Assembly: GCA_002441205.1 (NCBI GenBank)
Contig: DJVN01000204.1
Coordinates: 1-15,817 of the forward strand
Direction of reading: 5' to 3'
Origin: Syntrophaceae bacterium UBA6255
GTDB taxonomy: Bacteria; Desulfobacterota; Syntrophia; Syntrophales; Smithellaceae
Length of the DNA stretch: 15,817 bases
The notes under the pieces were generated by a model. It made no database searches, was not told the DNA's origin, and saw only the letters and a program-made list of their open reading frames with translations. Within the stretch, counting starts at the first letter, position 1. Each line of letters opens with the position of its first letter. Positions 1-7,108 of the stretch are shown here, one piece after another. A program made the position numbers and the translations under genes.

Positions 1-38
1 TTGTTTTTCGGTAAATCAACACCTGAAATTCGTGCCAC
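1..38 (-). CDS. rpsM: Ribosomal protein S13, N-terminal fragment (runs off left edge)
   Basis: Only the first 12 codons lie inside the window. They read MARISGVDLPKN, the standard opening of bacterial S13, a protein of the 30S head that contacts the P-site tRNA and bridges to the 50S subunit. The start is GTG at 36-38, with a consensus AGGAGG at 46-51 and a 7-base spacer. It follows rpmJ by 25 bases, as in the usual spc-to-alpha junction. The truncation is a window-edge effect, not a broken gene. Identification rests on a short but highly characteristic N-terminus plus synteny. Confidence 0.9.
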   Translation of the reverse strand, partial: MARISGVDLPKN

Positions 39-63
39 CTATAAACCTCCTGAATATAAAAAA

Positions 64-177
64 CTAACCCTGTCGTTGTTTATGCTTTGGATTTTCACAA
101 ATCACCCGCAAAACGCCTTTGCGTTTGACGATTTTGCATTTCTCACATATTTTTTTTACCGATGATCTTACCTTCAC
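64..177 (-). CDS. rpmJ: Ribosomal protein L36 (zinc-binding form), 37 aa
   Basis: This is a 37-codon reading frame with a GTG start at 175-177 and a TAG stop at 64-66. The protein begins MKVRSSVKKICEKCKIV and ends KHKQRQG, the family's normal size and ends. L36 is a tiny zinc-ribbon protein of the 50S subunit that packs against 23S rRNA. The four expected ligands are present: Cys11, Cys14, Cys27 and His32, so this is the zinc-binding (C+) form. A good Shine-Dalgarno (GAGGAG at 186-191) supports the GTG start. It sits between infA and rpsM, the normal place for the ancestral copy. Confidence 0.95.
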   Translation of the reverse strand: MKVRSSVKKICEKCKIVKRKGVLRVICENPKHKQRQG

Positions 178-208
178 GATTTTAACTCCTCATCTTCAGT
201 AAATAAAT

Positions 209-427
209 TTACTTCGTCCTGTATGTAATTCTGCCCCGGGTCAAATCATACGGAGAAAGTTCAACGGTAACCTTATCACCCGGCAGTATCTTGATAAAAT
301 GCATCCGCATCTTACCGGATATGTGAGCCAGCACCTTGTGTCCGTTGTCCAGTTCCACCCGGAACATGGCATTGGGCAGGGGTTCAATGACTCTACCTTC
401 GACTTCTATTGCTTCCTCTTTGGCCAT
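209..427 (-). CDS. infA: Translation initiation factor IF-1, 72 aa
   Basis: This is a 72-residue OB-fold protein, exactly the family's usual length. It begins MAKEEAIEVEGRVIEPLPN and contains the typical HISGKMRMHFIKILPGD segment and an RGRITYR ending. IF-1 binds the 30S A site during initiation and helps IF-2 and IF-3 select the initiator tRNA. The ATG at 425-427 has only a weak Shine-Dalgarno (GAAG) upstream. The gene follows map after a 52-base gap and precedes rpmJ by 31 bases, as in many bacterial spc operons. Confidence 0.97.
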   Translation of the reverse strand: MAKEEAIEVEGRVIEPLPNAMFRVELDNGHKVLAHISGKMRMHFIKILPGDKVTVELSPYDLTRGRITYRTK

Positions 428-479
428 ACAGTTTCTTCGCTACTGTTAAAAGTTACCCGGTCTCCTGCCGGACAAAAAA

Positions 480-1232
480 TCAATTCAATTTACTTAATAT
501 ATCCGGACCGTTCTCCGTAATCGCTATCGAGTGTTCAAAATGCGCCGACAAACTTCCATCTTTCGTAACGACTGTCCAACCATCCGGTAATACCTTAACG
601 TTGTATTCTCCCTCATTAACCATTGGCTCAATGGCCAGGATCATTCCCTTCTTCAGTTCAATGCCGCGTCCTTTTTCACCGAAATTGGGAATCTGTGGCT
701 CTTCATGAAGGTTTCTGCCTATCCCGTGGCCAACAAAGTCGCGAACCACTGAAAAGCCGGCGCTTTCCACCATGTTTTGAACAGCTGCAGATACATCGCC
801 GAGTCTATTGCCTTCTGTGGCCTGCTCTATACCGGCATATAAACTTTGCTCGGTAACCTGCATGAGCCTTAAAGCTTTCTCAGCCACTTTGCCAACCGGC
901 AGCGTTATCGCTGAATCACCATAAAAGCCCTGATAATAAATGCCAAAATCCAAACCGACAATGTCACCTTCCCGCAATACGCGTTTGGAAGGCATTCCAT
1001 GCACAACTTCTTCATTTATCGATATGCAAAGAGAATGCGGATAACCCCGATAACCTTTAAATGCCGGTTTGGCTCCTCGTTTTTCCGCTATCTCTTCGGC
1101 AAATTTATCCAGATCCTTTGTTTTCACGCCAGCTCTGATTTTTTCTCTAAGTCTGCTTAAGACCTCTGCAACAATGCGATTACTCGCTCTTGCTTTTTCA
1201 ATCTCATCCGGAAGCCTGAGGATAATTCCCAT
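480..1232 (-). CDS. map: Type I methionine aminopeptidase, 250 aa
   Basis: This enzyme removes the N-terminal methionine from new proteins in the cytosol and works close to the ribosome exit. The pita-bread fold ligands are all visible: His78 (VVHGM), Asp95 (GLDFG), Asp106 (YGDS), His169 (VGHGIG), Glu202 (IEPM) and Glu233 (FEHS). The last five except His78 form the dinuclear metal site. The length of 250 residues, with no N-terminal zinc-finger extension, is that of a class Ia MAP (E. coli has 264). The start is ATG at 1230-1232 with GGAAG about nine bases upstream. It follows secY after only 15 bases; the adk gene often found between them is absent. Confidence 0.97.
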   Translation of the reverse strand: MGIILRLPDEIEKARASNRIVAEVLSRLREKIRAGVKTKDLDKFAEEIAEKRGAKPAFKGYRGYPHSLCISINEEVVHGMPSKRVLREGDIVGLDFGIYYQGFYGDSAITLPVGKVAEKALRLMQVTEQSLYAGIEQATEGNRLGDVSAAVQNMVESAGFSVVRDFVGHGIGRNLHEEPQIPNFGEKGRGIELKKGMILAIEPMVNEGEYNVKVLPDGWTVVTKDGSLSAHFEHSIAITENGPDILSKLN

Positions 1233-1247
1233 GATGAATATCTTCCG

Positions 1248-2555
1248 TTATCTTCTACGGGCAATATGGCCCTTTTTCATAAATCCTTCGTATTGCCTGG
1301 TTAGCAAATGCGACTCAATCTGACTTGCCGTATCCATCGCCACACCGACAACAATCAACAGTGCCGTCCCGCCAAAATAAAAAGGAACATCTAATTGAGC
1401 AATCAAAACACTGGGCAGCACACAAATGATGGAGACATAAATCGCTCCGCTAAAAGTCAGTTTTTCCAATACGTTTTCAATATATTCCGCGGTTTTTTTC
1501 CCGGGCCTGATTCCCGGAACGTAACCGCCGTATTTTTTCATGTTTTCAGCAACATCATCCGGCTTGAACGTAACCGCCGTATAAAAAAAGCAAAAGAAGA
1601 AGATAAACGCCACATAGAGTGCTTCATAAGCCAACCTTCCAGGAACCAAATACGCAGCAATGTCTTTCATCCAGGTCTGCGGAGCAAAATTGGCAATCGT
1701 TGCCGGAAACATGATCACTGATGAAGCGAAAATCGGAGGAATGACGCCTGACGTATTCACTTTCAAAGGCAGATGAGTTGTCTGCCCCCCATACATTTTA
1801 CGTCCCACCACTCTTTTCGCATATTGCACGGGAATACGGCGCTGTCCGCCTTCAACAAAAACGATTGCACCGACAACCAACACCATTAAAGCGGTAATCA
1901 ATAAAATCACCAATACTCCCAGTTCACCGGCTGTCGCCAATCTGAATGTATTGCCGATGGCTGCCGGTATCCGGCAAACAATACCTGCAAAAATGATCAG
2001 CGAGATACCGTTGCCGATGCCTTTTTCTGTGATGACCTCGCCCAGCCACATAATGAAACACGTACCGGAGGTAAGTGTTATCATCGTCATGAGAACAAAA
2101 CCGATACCGGGCTGTAAAACAATCGGCGCTCCGGAAGGACCGGCCATCTGCTGCAAACCGAAAGCAATACCGAAACCCTGAATCATACTTAAAAGAACTG
2201 TTCCGTAGCGAGTGTATTGCGTGATCTTCCTTCTGCCTGACTCTCCTTCCTTGGAAAGTCTTTCCAGATGAGGAATCGCAATAGTCAGCAGCTGCAAAAT
2301 AATCGAAGCGCTGATATAGGGCATAATGCCCAGAGCAAAAATAGAAAAATTGCTGAACGCTCCACCGGCAAACATATCCATCAGACCGAACAATGACCCC
2401 TTGGCATGCTCAAAATAGGCCAAGAGAGCAACATTATCAATTCCTGGCGTTGGAATATAAACGCCAATGCGATAAACACCCAAAAGAAGGATGGTGAATA
2501 AAATCCTTCTTTGCAGTTCCGGAATTTTGGATACACTGCCCAGCCCTTCTAACAA
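1248..2555 (-). CDS. secY: SecY, protein-conducting channel subunit of the Sec translocase, 435 aa
   Basis: SecY is the inner-membrane channel that, with SecE, SecG and SecA, exports unfolded proteins and inserts membrane proteins. The 435-residue sequence shows the ten hydrophobic segments expected for the family. It has the N-terminal KIPELQRRILFT helix followed by YIPTPGID, the plug region near residues 55-75 (GLMDMFAGGAFSNF), and the cytosolic ARRVVG-like loop (YAKRVVGRKMYGG). The start is TTG at 2553-2555, one base after the rplO stop; a GAGGT lies about eight bases upstream inside the rplO tail. No upstream in-frame alternative fits, and the N-terminus at this codon matches the usual SecY alignment. 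The spacing implies translational coupling to L15. Confidence 0.96.
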   Translation of the reverse strand: MLEGLGSVSKIPELQRRILFTILLLGVYRIGVYIPTPGIDNVALLAYFEHAKGSLFGLMDMFAGGAFSNFSIFALGIMPYISASIILQLLTIAIPHLERLSKEGESGRRKITQYTRYGTVLLSMIQGFGIAFGLQQMAGPSGAPIVLQPGIGFVLMTMITLTSGTCFIMWLGEVITEKGIGNGISLIIFAGIVCRIPAAIGNTFRLATAGELGVLVILLITALMVLVVGAIVFVEGGQRRIPVQYAKRVVGRKMYGGQTTHLPLKVNTSGVIPPIFASSVIMFPATIANFAPQTWMKDIAAYLVPGRLAYEALYVAFIFFFCFFYTAVTFKPDDVAENMKKYGGYVPGIRPGKKTAEYIENVLEKLTFSGAIYVSIICVLPSVLIAQLDVPFYFGGTALLIVVGVAMDTASQIESHLLTRQYEGFMKKGHIARRR

Positions 2556-2556
2556 C

Positions 2557-3003
2557 TTATATGACCTCTTCGACTGAACCGCCTGCAGCGGTAATTTTAT
2601 TTTTCGCGGCCTGGCTGATTTTGGTAACTTTTAAAGTGACAGGAAAATCAATTTCTCCCTTGGCCAGAATTTTAATATTGCTTCCTTCTTTTTTGACAAT
2701 ACCGTTTTGCACGAGAGCCGCTTCATCAATCACTGCACCTTTGCTGAATTTACGGCATAAATCCAGTATATTTACGGCAATATATTGCTCCCGGAAAGGA
2801 TTACGAAAACCCCTCTTGGGCAGTCGGCGGGACATCGGCATTTGTCCACCTTCAAAACCAACCCTGACTTTTCCGCCGGAACGAGCCTTTTGCCCCTTAT
2901 GGCCTTTACCGGACGTGCCTCCATGACCGGAAGCATTTCCGCGTCCCACGCGTTTACGTTTTTTTGTAGCACCGGCTGGAGCGTTTAACGAACCCAAATT
3001 CAT
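2557..3003 (-). CDS. rplO: Ribosomal protein L15, 148 aa
   Basis: L15 binds 23S rRNA late in 50S assembly. The N-terminus MNLGSLNAPAGATKKRKRVG and the glycine- and lysine-rich stretch GRGNASGHGGTSGKGHKGQK (residues about 20-40) are diagnostic, followed by GFEGGQMPMSRRLPKRGF. The length is close to the E. coli protein (144). The ATG at 3001-3003 begins three bases after the rpmD stop, and secY follows after one base, so rpmD, rplO and secY form a tightly packed, probably coupled trio. Confidence 0.97.
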   Translation of the reverse strand: MNLGSLNAPAGATKKRKRVGRGNASGHGGTSGKGHKGQKARSGGKVRVGFEGGQMPMSRRLPKRGFRNPFREQYIAVNILDLCRKFSKGAVIDEAALVQNGIVKKEGSNIKILAKGEIDFPVTLKVTKISQAAKNKITAAGGSVEEVI

Positions 3004-3006
3004 ATT

Positions 3007-3195
3007 TTACCCCTTTGACACTTCCACGGAAACCAGATGAATCACTTTATTGATCATCCCGCGTATCTGCGGGGTATCCGCTAACGTTACGGTTTGATTT
3101 AATTTGTTCAGCCCCATCCCCTTTAAAACTTTTCTTTGTTTCTCGGGTCGGCCGATTACACTTTTCACTTTTGTGATTTTCAGTAATTTACTCAC
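3007..3195 (-). CDS. rpmD: Ribosomal protein L30, 62 aa
   Basis: This is a small 50S protein of normal family length (E. coli 59). The conserved KSVIGRPEKQRKVLKGMGL motif and the NKVIHLVSVE C-terminal strand are present. The start is GTG at 3193-3195, supported by GAGGT about eight bases upstream. It sits between rpsE and rplO as in the canonical spc order, 31 bases from rpsE and three bases from rplO. Confidence 0.96.
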   Translation of the reverse strand: MSKLLKITKVKSVIGRPEKQRKVLKGMGLNKLNQTVTLADTPQIRGMINKVIHLVSVEVSKG

Positions 3196-3226
3196 GCTAC
3201 GTTACCTCTTCGTATAATTGGCAGAT

Positions 3227-3706
3227 CTATTTGCCTCTCTGCGCCGCAATTTCCTCAGGATTTTTCAACTGACAAAGCCCTTCCACCGTGGCCTTCACCA
3301 GGTTATGCGGATTATGAGACCCCAGACATTTAGTCAAAATATTATGGACACCGGCTACTTCCAGTACCGCTCGCACAGCGCCGCCGGCAATCAAACCTGT
3401 TCCTTCTGAAGCTGGCTTTAACAAGACCTTACCTGCGCCATAACGGCCTATGACTTCATAAGGAATGGTCCTTTCCACAATGGCCACCTTCACCATATTC
3501 TTTTTGGCCATATCCATGCCCTTGCGAATCGCTTCGGGAACTTCATGAGCTTTACCCAAACCCGTTCCAATCATACCCTTGCCATCGCCGACAACAACAA
3601 TGGCGCTGAAACGGAAACGCCTGCCGCCCTTGACAACTTTTGCCGTTCTGTTAATGGCAACAACCCTGTCAAGGAGTTCCATATCTTTCATTTCTTTCTT
3701 ATCCAA
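3227..3706 (-). CDS. rpsE: Ribosomal protein S5, 159 aa
   Basis: S5 is a 30S protein near the mRNA entry site that influences decoding accuracy. The sequence has the N-terminal dsRNA-binding-like domain (LLDRVVAINRTAKVVKGGRR, then VVGDGKGMIGTGLGKAHEV) and the C-terminal domain with LKPASEGTGLIAGGAVRAVL and LGSHNPHNLVKAT. The chosen start is TTG at 3704-3706, preceded by AAGGGAAGA with a short spacer. Two in-frame ATGs lie at residues 6 and 9 but have poorer ribosome binding sites, so the exact N-terminus carries some doubt. E. coli S5 has 167 residues. Confidence 0.95.
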   Translation of the reverse strand: MDKKEMKDMELLDRVVAINRTAKVVKGGRRFRFSAIVVVGDGKGMIGTGLGKAHEVPEAIRKGMDMAKKNMVKVAIVERTIPYEVIGRYGAGKVLLKPASEGTGLIAGGAVRAVLEVAGVHNILTKCLGSHNPHNLVKATVEGLCQLKNPEEIAAQRGK

Positions 3707-3742
3707 AGATTCTTCCCTTTATGACTGTTTTATTTAATAAAG

Positions 3743-4108
3743 TTAAAATTTAAGACCACTTTCACGAGCCGATTCAGCCAATGCCTTAACACGGCCATGG
3801 TAGAGAAACCTTCCTCGATCAAAAACGACCTTGTCAATTCCCTTGGCTTTTAACCTCTCAGCAATTAATTTGCCCACTTCCCTGGCCACATCCACCTTCT
3901 TTTTATCTTTGATATTCTGAGCTAGTTCTTTGCAAAGAGTAGAGGCTGTTGCCAGAGTATTTGCTGTCGTATCATTAATGGCTTGAACGTAAATATGCCT
4001 GTCACTTCGGAATACACAAAGGCGCGGCCGTTCCTCAGTTCCTGTAAGTTTAGCCCTTGTTCTTTTTTCTCTTTTTGCTCTGATCTTTAAAGTTTTTCTG
4101 GAAGCCAA
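3743..4108 (-). CDS. rplR: Ribosomal protein L18, 121 aa
   Basis: L18 binds 5S rRNA and anchors it, with L5, to the 50S central protuberance. Visible hallmarks are the basic N-terminus (KIRAKREKRTRAKLTGT), ERPRLCVFRSDRHIYVQAI, and the C-terminal FDRGRFLYHGRVKALAE. Length is normal (E. coli 117). The start is TTG at 4106-4108 with AGAGGT about six bases upstream; no ATG in frame would give a complete N-terminus. It lies between rplF and rpsE, as expected. Confidence 0.96.
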   Translation of the reverse strand: MASRKTLKIRAKREKRTRAKLTGTEERPRLCVFRSDRHIYVQAINDTTANTLATASTLCKELAQNIKDKKKVDVAREVGKLIAERLKAKGIDKVVFDRGRFLYHGRVKALAESARESGLKF

Positions 4109-4141
4109 TGTTCTACCTCTTTACGGCAATATAAAATTTTA

Positions 4142-4681
4142 TTATGCAGTTGCCGACTTACCGGCTTTACGTTTAATATATTCGCCAACGTACTTAATTC
4201 CCTTTCCTTTGTAGGGCTCCGGTTTTCTTAAAGCCCTGATTTCCGCGGCAACTCTGCCAACCAATTCTTTATCAATACCGGAAACGATTATATTAACCTG
4301 TTTATCCACTTTTACGTCTATCCCTTTGGGAATATTGTATTGGACCGGGCTGGAAAAACCCAAAACGAGTTTTAGACTTTTGTCAGCCAACTCAGCTCGA
4401 TAACCCACACCGGATATTTCCAGTTTTTTTTCAAAACCCGTGGTGACACCTTTTACCATATTGTCTATAAGAGTTCTCGTCAAACCATGGGAGGCACGTA
4501 ATGCTATTTCTTCTGACTGTCTTTCGACCGTTATGTTACCATCACTCATTTTGATGGTAATCCCTTCCGGCAATTTCGAAGAAAGAGTCCCTTTGGGTCC
4601 TTCCACTTTAACCACATCGGCGCCCTGGCTAATTTTGACATTTTTGGGGAAACTTATTATTTTTTTACCTATTCTGGACAT
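4142..4681 (-). CDS. rplF: Ribosomal protein L6, 179 aa
   Basis: L6 is a two-domain 50S protein near the GTPase-associated centre and the sarcin-ricin loop. The N-terminus MSRIGKKIISFPKNV is typical. The second domain carries the conserved ALRKPEPYKGKGIKYVGEYI near the C-terminus, followed by KRKAGKSA. The length of 179 matches the family (E. coli 177). ATG at 4679-4681 follows an AGGAG by about nine bases. It is 31 bases after rpsH. Confidence 0.97.
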   Translation of the reverse strand: MSRIGKKIISFPKNVKISQGADVVKVEGPKGTLSSKLPEGITIKMSDGNITVERQSEEIALRASHGLTRTLIDNMVKGVTTGFEKKLEISGVGYRAELADKSLKLVLGFSSPVQYNIPKGIDVKVDKQVNIIVSGIDKELVGRVAAEIRALRKPEPYKGKGIKYVGEYIKRKAGKSATA

Positions 4682-4712
4682 GAACCACAGCTCCTGCTTT
4701 TATCTTTCCAAG

Positions 4713-5114
4713 TTACCAAACGTTACAAAGAATTTCTCCACCGACATTTAATTCCCGGGCTTCCGCATCAGTAATGACGCCTTTGGACGTCGAAAGGATT
4801 GAAATTCCCAGCCCATTGAGAACGTTAGGAATGTTGTCTGAGGTCACATAAACTCTACGGCCCGGTTTGCTGACCCTTTTAATATCCGTAATGACGGTGC
4901 GTTTGGCATCCGGGTATTTGAGAATTATTTCCAGCGCCTGTCGTCCTTTTTCACTTTTCACCTTGTCATAGTTACTAATATACCCTGTTTTCTTTAATAC
5001 TTTGGCGATATTAATATTTATCTGGGACATGCCGACATTTACCTTCTTGAAACGAGCCTTATTGGCGTTTCTGATTCTGGTTAACATATCGGCAATAGGA
5101 TCTGTCATCCCCAT
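4713..5114 (-). CDS. rpsH: Ribosomal protein S8, 133 aa
   Basis: S8 is a primary 16S rRNA-binding protein and, in E. coli, the autogenous repressor of the spc operon. The sequence begins MGMTDPIADMLTRIRNANKA and ends with the conserved rRNA-binding region ISILSTSKGVITDAEARE followed by GGEILCNVW. There are two in-frame ATGs (codons 1 and 3); AAGGAGA lies seven bases before the first, which is therefore preferred at 5112-5114. The length is normal (E. coli 130). It sits between rpsN and rplF. Confidence 0.97.
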   Translation of the reverse strand: MGMTDPIADMLTRIRNANKARFKKVNVGMSQININIAKVLKKTGYISNYDKVKSEKGRQALEIILKYPDAKRTVITDIKRVSKPGRRVYVTSDNIPNVLNGLGISILSTSKGVITDAEARELNVGGEILCNVW

Positions 5115-5136
5115 GCTTTTTCTCCTTAGACTAAAA

Positions 5137-5322
5137 TTACCAACTCGATTTTATTACCCCGGGAAGTTCTCCCTGCAGGGAAAGTTTACGCAAACAAATT
5201 CTGCACATATCAAATTTTCTGTAATAGGCTCGCGGTCTTCCGCAAAGAGGGCAGCGATTATATTCTCTTACCGAAAATTTTTTCTCTCTTTTCGCTTTCG
5301 CGATTAACGACTTTTTTGCCAC
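5137..5322 (-). CDS. rpsN: Ribosomal protein S14, short zinc-binding type, 61 aa
   Basis: This is a 61-residue S14 of the zinc-binding (type Z) class, unlike the 101-residue zinc-free form of E. coli. The four ligands are Cys24 and Cys27 (RCPLCGRPR) and Cys40 and Cys43 (MCRICLRKL). The C-terminus GELPGVIKSSW is the family signature. S14 sits in the 30S head and is needed late in assembly. The start is GTG at 5320-5322, with GGAGGA about six bases upstream. It lies between rplE and rpsH, the normal position. Confidence 0.97.
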   Translation of the reverse strand: MAKKSLIAKAKREKKFSVREYNRCPLCGRPRAYYRKFDMCRICLRKLSLQGELPGVIKSSW

Positions 5323-5346
5323 GCCAAATCCTCCGGGGCTGTTAAT

Positions 5347-5886
5347 TTATTGTTTGAAAGGAACACCCATCATTTTCAGCAAAAATCTTGCTTCCGAGTC
5401 GGTCTTCGCCGTGGTGACGATGGTAATGTTCATCCCTCTGATTTTTTCCACCTTATCGTATTCGATCTCAGGGAAAATAATCTGTTCCTGCAACCCGATG
5501 GAAAAATTTCCCCTGCCGTCAAACGCATTGGCTGATATACCGCGAAAGTCTCTGACCTTGGGCAGAGCGGCATTAACCAGACGATCGAAAAACTCGTACA
5601 TGATTTTTTTTCTTAAGGTAACCGAACAGCCGATAGGCATCCCCTGCCTCAGCTTAAACGTCGCAATGGATTTCTTTGCTTTGTTTACAATTGGTTTCTG
5701 ACCCGTAATCGCGGCCAGTTCCTGCACGGCACCGTCAATAATTTTTACATTTTGAATGGCTTCGCCCAGACCCATGTTGATGACAATCTTTTCCATCTTG
5801 GGCACCTGCATCGGATTCTTATAATTGAATTCGTTTACCAGAGCCGGAACTACCGTTTTCAAATAATAGTCTTTTAATCTTGCCAT
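5347..5886 (-). CDS. rplE: Ribosomal protein L5, 179 aa
   Basis: L5 binds 5S rRNA and contacts the P-site tRNA and the 30S head. It begins MARLKDYYLKTVVPALVNEF and has the typical IVINMGLGEA, TGQKPIVNKAKKSIA, LRQGMPIGC, RDFRGI and FDGRGNFSIGL motifs. The length of 179 residues equals that of E. coli. ATG at 5884-5886 has no good Shine-Dalgarno in the 15-base gap after rplX, so it may depend on coupling to L24 translation. In E. coli this junction is where S8 represses the operon; no obvious S8-site mimic is visible here. Confidence 0.97.
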   Translation of the reverse strand: MARLKDYYLKTVVPALVNEFNYKNPMQVPKMEKIVINMGLGEAIQNVKIIDGAVQELAAITGQKPIVNKAKKSIATFKLRQGMPIGCSVTLRKKIMYEFFDRLVNAALPKVRDFRGISANAFDGRGNFSIGLQEQIIFPEIEYDKVEKIRGMNITIVTTAKTDSEARFLLKMMGVPFKQ

Positions 5887-5901
5887 TTTATTTAACCCAC
5901 A

Positions 5902-6216
5902 TTAAATAACTTCTTTGCATTTACTGCAGATGCGAACTTTTTTACCGTCTTCAAGCGTTTTGTTTTGTATCCTTACGGACTTATTACATTTATTACAGAA
6001 CAACCCGGCATTGGATACGTGAATAGAGCCCTCTTTTTCCACAATGCCACCCTTGGATTTCTGATCGGGTCTTGTATGTTTCTTGATGATATTAACCTTC
6101 TCTACCACTATCCTGTTTTTTTCAGGAATCACCGTTAACACTTTACCGGTTTTACCCTTATCCTTCCCGGTAAGCACTTTAACCATATCCCCTTTTTTTA
6201 TCTTGTTTAAACTCAT
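5902..6216 (-). CDS. rplX: Ribosomal protein L24 with four-cysteine tail, 104 aa
   Basis: L24 is an early 50S assembly protein near the exit tunnel. The KOW domain is clear at the N-terminus (KKGDMVKVLTGKDKGKTGKV), followed by VEKVNIIKKHTRP and SIHVSNAGLF. The C-terminal part has two CxxC pairs, Cys74/Cys77 (FCNKCNK) and Cys97/Cys100 (ICSKCKEVI), which look like a small zinc ribbon; zinc binding is inferred from the spacing. Total length equals E. coli L24 (104). ATG at 6214-6216 is preceded by AGAGGGG. Confidence 0.96.
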   Translation of the reverse strand: MSLNKIKKGDMVKVLTGKDKGKTGKVLTVIPEKNRIVVEKVNIIKKHTRPDQKSKGGIVEKEGSIHVSNAGLFCNKCNKSVRIQNKTLEDGKKVRICSKCKEVI

Positions 6217-6239
6217 TTTTCCCCTCTGCGAAACATTGA

Positions 6240-6608
6240 TTACAAAACTTCAGGAGCCAGAGATATAATTTTCATGAACTGTCTCGCTCTTAATTCACGG
6301 GCAACAGGCCCAAAAATGCGTGTTCCGATCGGTTCCATTTGATTGGAAATTAAAACCGCTGAGTTATCATCAAACTTCAGATAAGAACCGTCCGGCCTTC
6401 TTACTTCCTTCACCGTGCGCACGATAACTGCTTTGATCACATCGCCTTTTTTGACCTTGGAATTGGGAATCGCTTCCTTGACGGAAACCACGATCACATC
6501 GCCCAAACTCGCGTAACGCCGTTTGGAGCCTCCCAAAACCTTAATGCACGCGACTTTTTTTGCGCCGGAATTATCCGCGACATTTAGTATGGTCTGCATC
6601 TGAATCAT
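6240..6608 (-). CDS. rplN: Ribosomal protein L14, 122 aa
   Basis: L14 lies at the subunit interface and contributes to bridges with 16S rRNA; it is also the docking site for the silencing factor RsfS. The highly conserved N-terminus MIQMQTILNVADNSGAKKVA, the RRYASLGDVIVVSVKEAIP stretch and the FGPVARELR C-terminal region identify it. Length is normal (E. coli 123). ATG at 6606-6608 follows GAGGA by seven bases. It opens the spc block after a 44-base gap from rpsQ. Confidence 0.97.
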   Translation of the reverse strand: MIQMQTILNVADNSGAKKVACIKVLGGSKRRYASLGDVIVVSVKEAIPNSKVKKGDVIKAVIVRTVKEVRRPDGSYLKFDDNSAVLISNQMEPIGTRIFGPVARELRARQFMKIISLAPEVL

Positions 6609-6629
6609 AAAAAAATCCTCTTCAAACTG

Positions 6630-6653
6630 GATTGCTCGAACAAGCCTGCAATC
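6630..6653 (-). promoter_or_regulatory. Small inverted repeat at the end of rpsQ
   Basis: GATTGC and GCAATC (six base pairs, 12-base loop) abut the rpsQ stop codon within the 44-base gap before rplN, the boundary of the S10 and spc blocks. No T run follows, so termination is unlikely. A stem this short may be chance. Confidence 0.25.
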
Positions 6654-6910
6654 TATTTTGCCTTTTCCAGAATTTCCAGCATCCGCCAGCGTTTTTCTTT
6701 GCTTAATGGGCGCGACTCAATAATTAAAACCGTATCACCAAGTTTGCTCTGATTTTGCTCATCATGAGCTTTATATCTGACATGTTTACGCACATATTTG
6801 TGAAAAACAGGATGTTTCACAAAACGTTCTGCTCTGACGACAATGGTTTTATCCATCTTGTTGCTTATCACCACGCCCTTGATCGTGCGCTTATTACCTC
6901 TTTCAGCCAT
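6653..6910 (-). CDS. rpsQ: Ribosomal protein S17, 85 aa
   Basis: S17 is a primary 16S rRNA-binding OB-fold protein of the 30S body. The motifs KRTIKGVVISNKMDKTIVV, HPVFHKYVRKHVRYKAHDE and LGDTVLIIESRPLSKEKRWR are typical. Length is normal (E. coli 84). The ATG at 6908-6910 starts three bases after the rpmC stop; the purine-rich rpmC tail supplies its ribosome binding site, so the two are probably translationally coupled. Confidence 0.97.
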   Translation of the reverse strand: MAERGNKRTIKGVVISNKMDKTIVVRAERFVKHPVFHKYVRKHVRYKAHDEQNQSKLGDTVLIIESRPLSKEKRWRMLEILEKAK

Positions 6911-6913
6911 TTG

Positions 6914-7108
6914 TTAACTCGCTGCCTCCTTTTCTTTCAACACAGTGTTGACACGGGCAATATCCTTACGCAAGCGCCCCAGCATGACCGTTGATTCCAG
7001 TTGCCCTGAAGCATGCCTGATTTTTAACCGAAACAGTTCTTCGCTTAATTCAGCGTTTTTTTGTTTGAGCCCGCTGACATCGAGAGCTCTGATTTCTTTA
7101 ATTTTCAT
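6914..7108 (-). CDS. rpmC: Ribosomal protein L29, 64 aa
   Basis: L29 is a small helical-hairpin protein at the 50S exit tunnel, near the trigger factor and SRP docking area. It begins MKIKEIRALDVSGLKQKNAEL and carries the conserved EELFRLKIRHASGQLE and LRKDIARVNTVLKE helices. Length is normal (E. coli 63). The ATG at 7106-7108 lies inside the end of rplP in another frame, giving an 11-base overlap, which suggests coupled translation. Confidence 0.97.
   Translation of the reverse strand: MKIKEIRALDVSGLKQKNAELSEELFRLKIRHASGQLESTVMLGRLRKDIARVNTVLKEKEAAS

Noticed and set aside
428..446. ACAGT/ACTGT inverted repeat just before the infA ATG
   Set aside because: The five-base stem with a nine-base loop is too weak to separate from chance.
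2772..2972. Alternative-frame ORF within rplO
   Set aside because: It overlaps a clear ribosomal protein gene in the same direction, has no family resemblance and no ribosome binding site.
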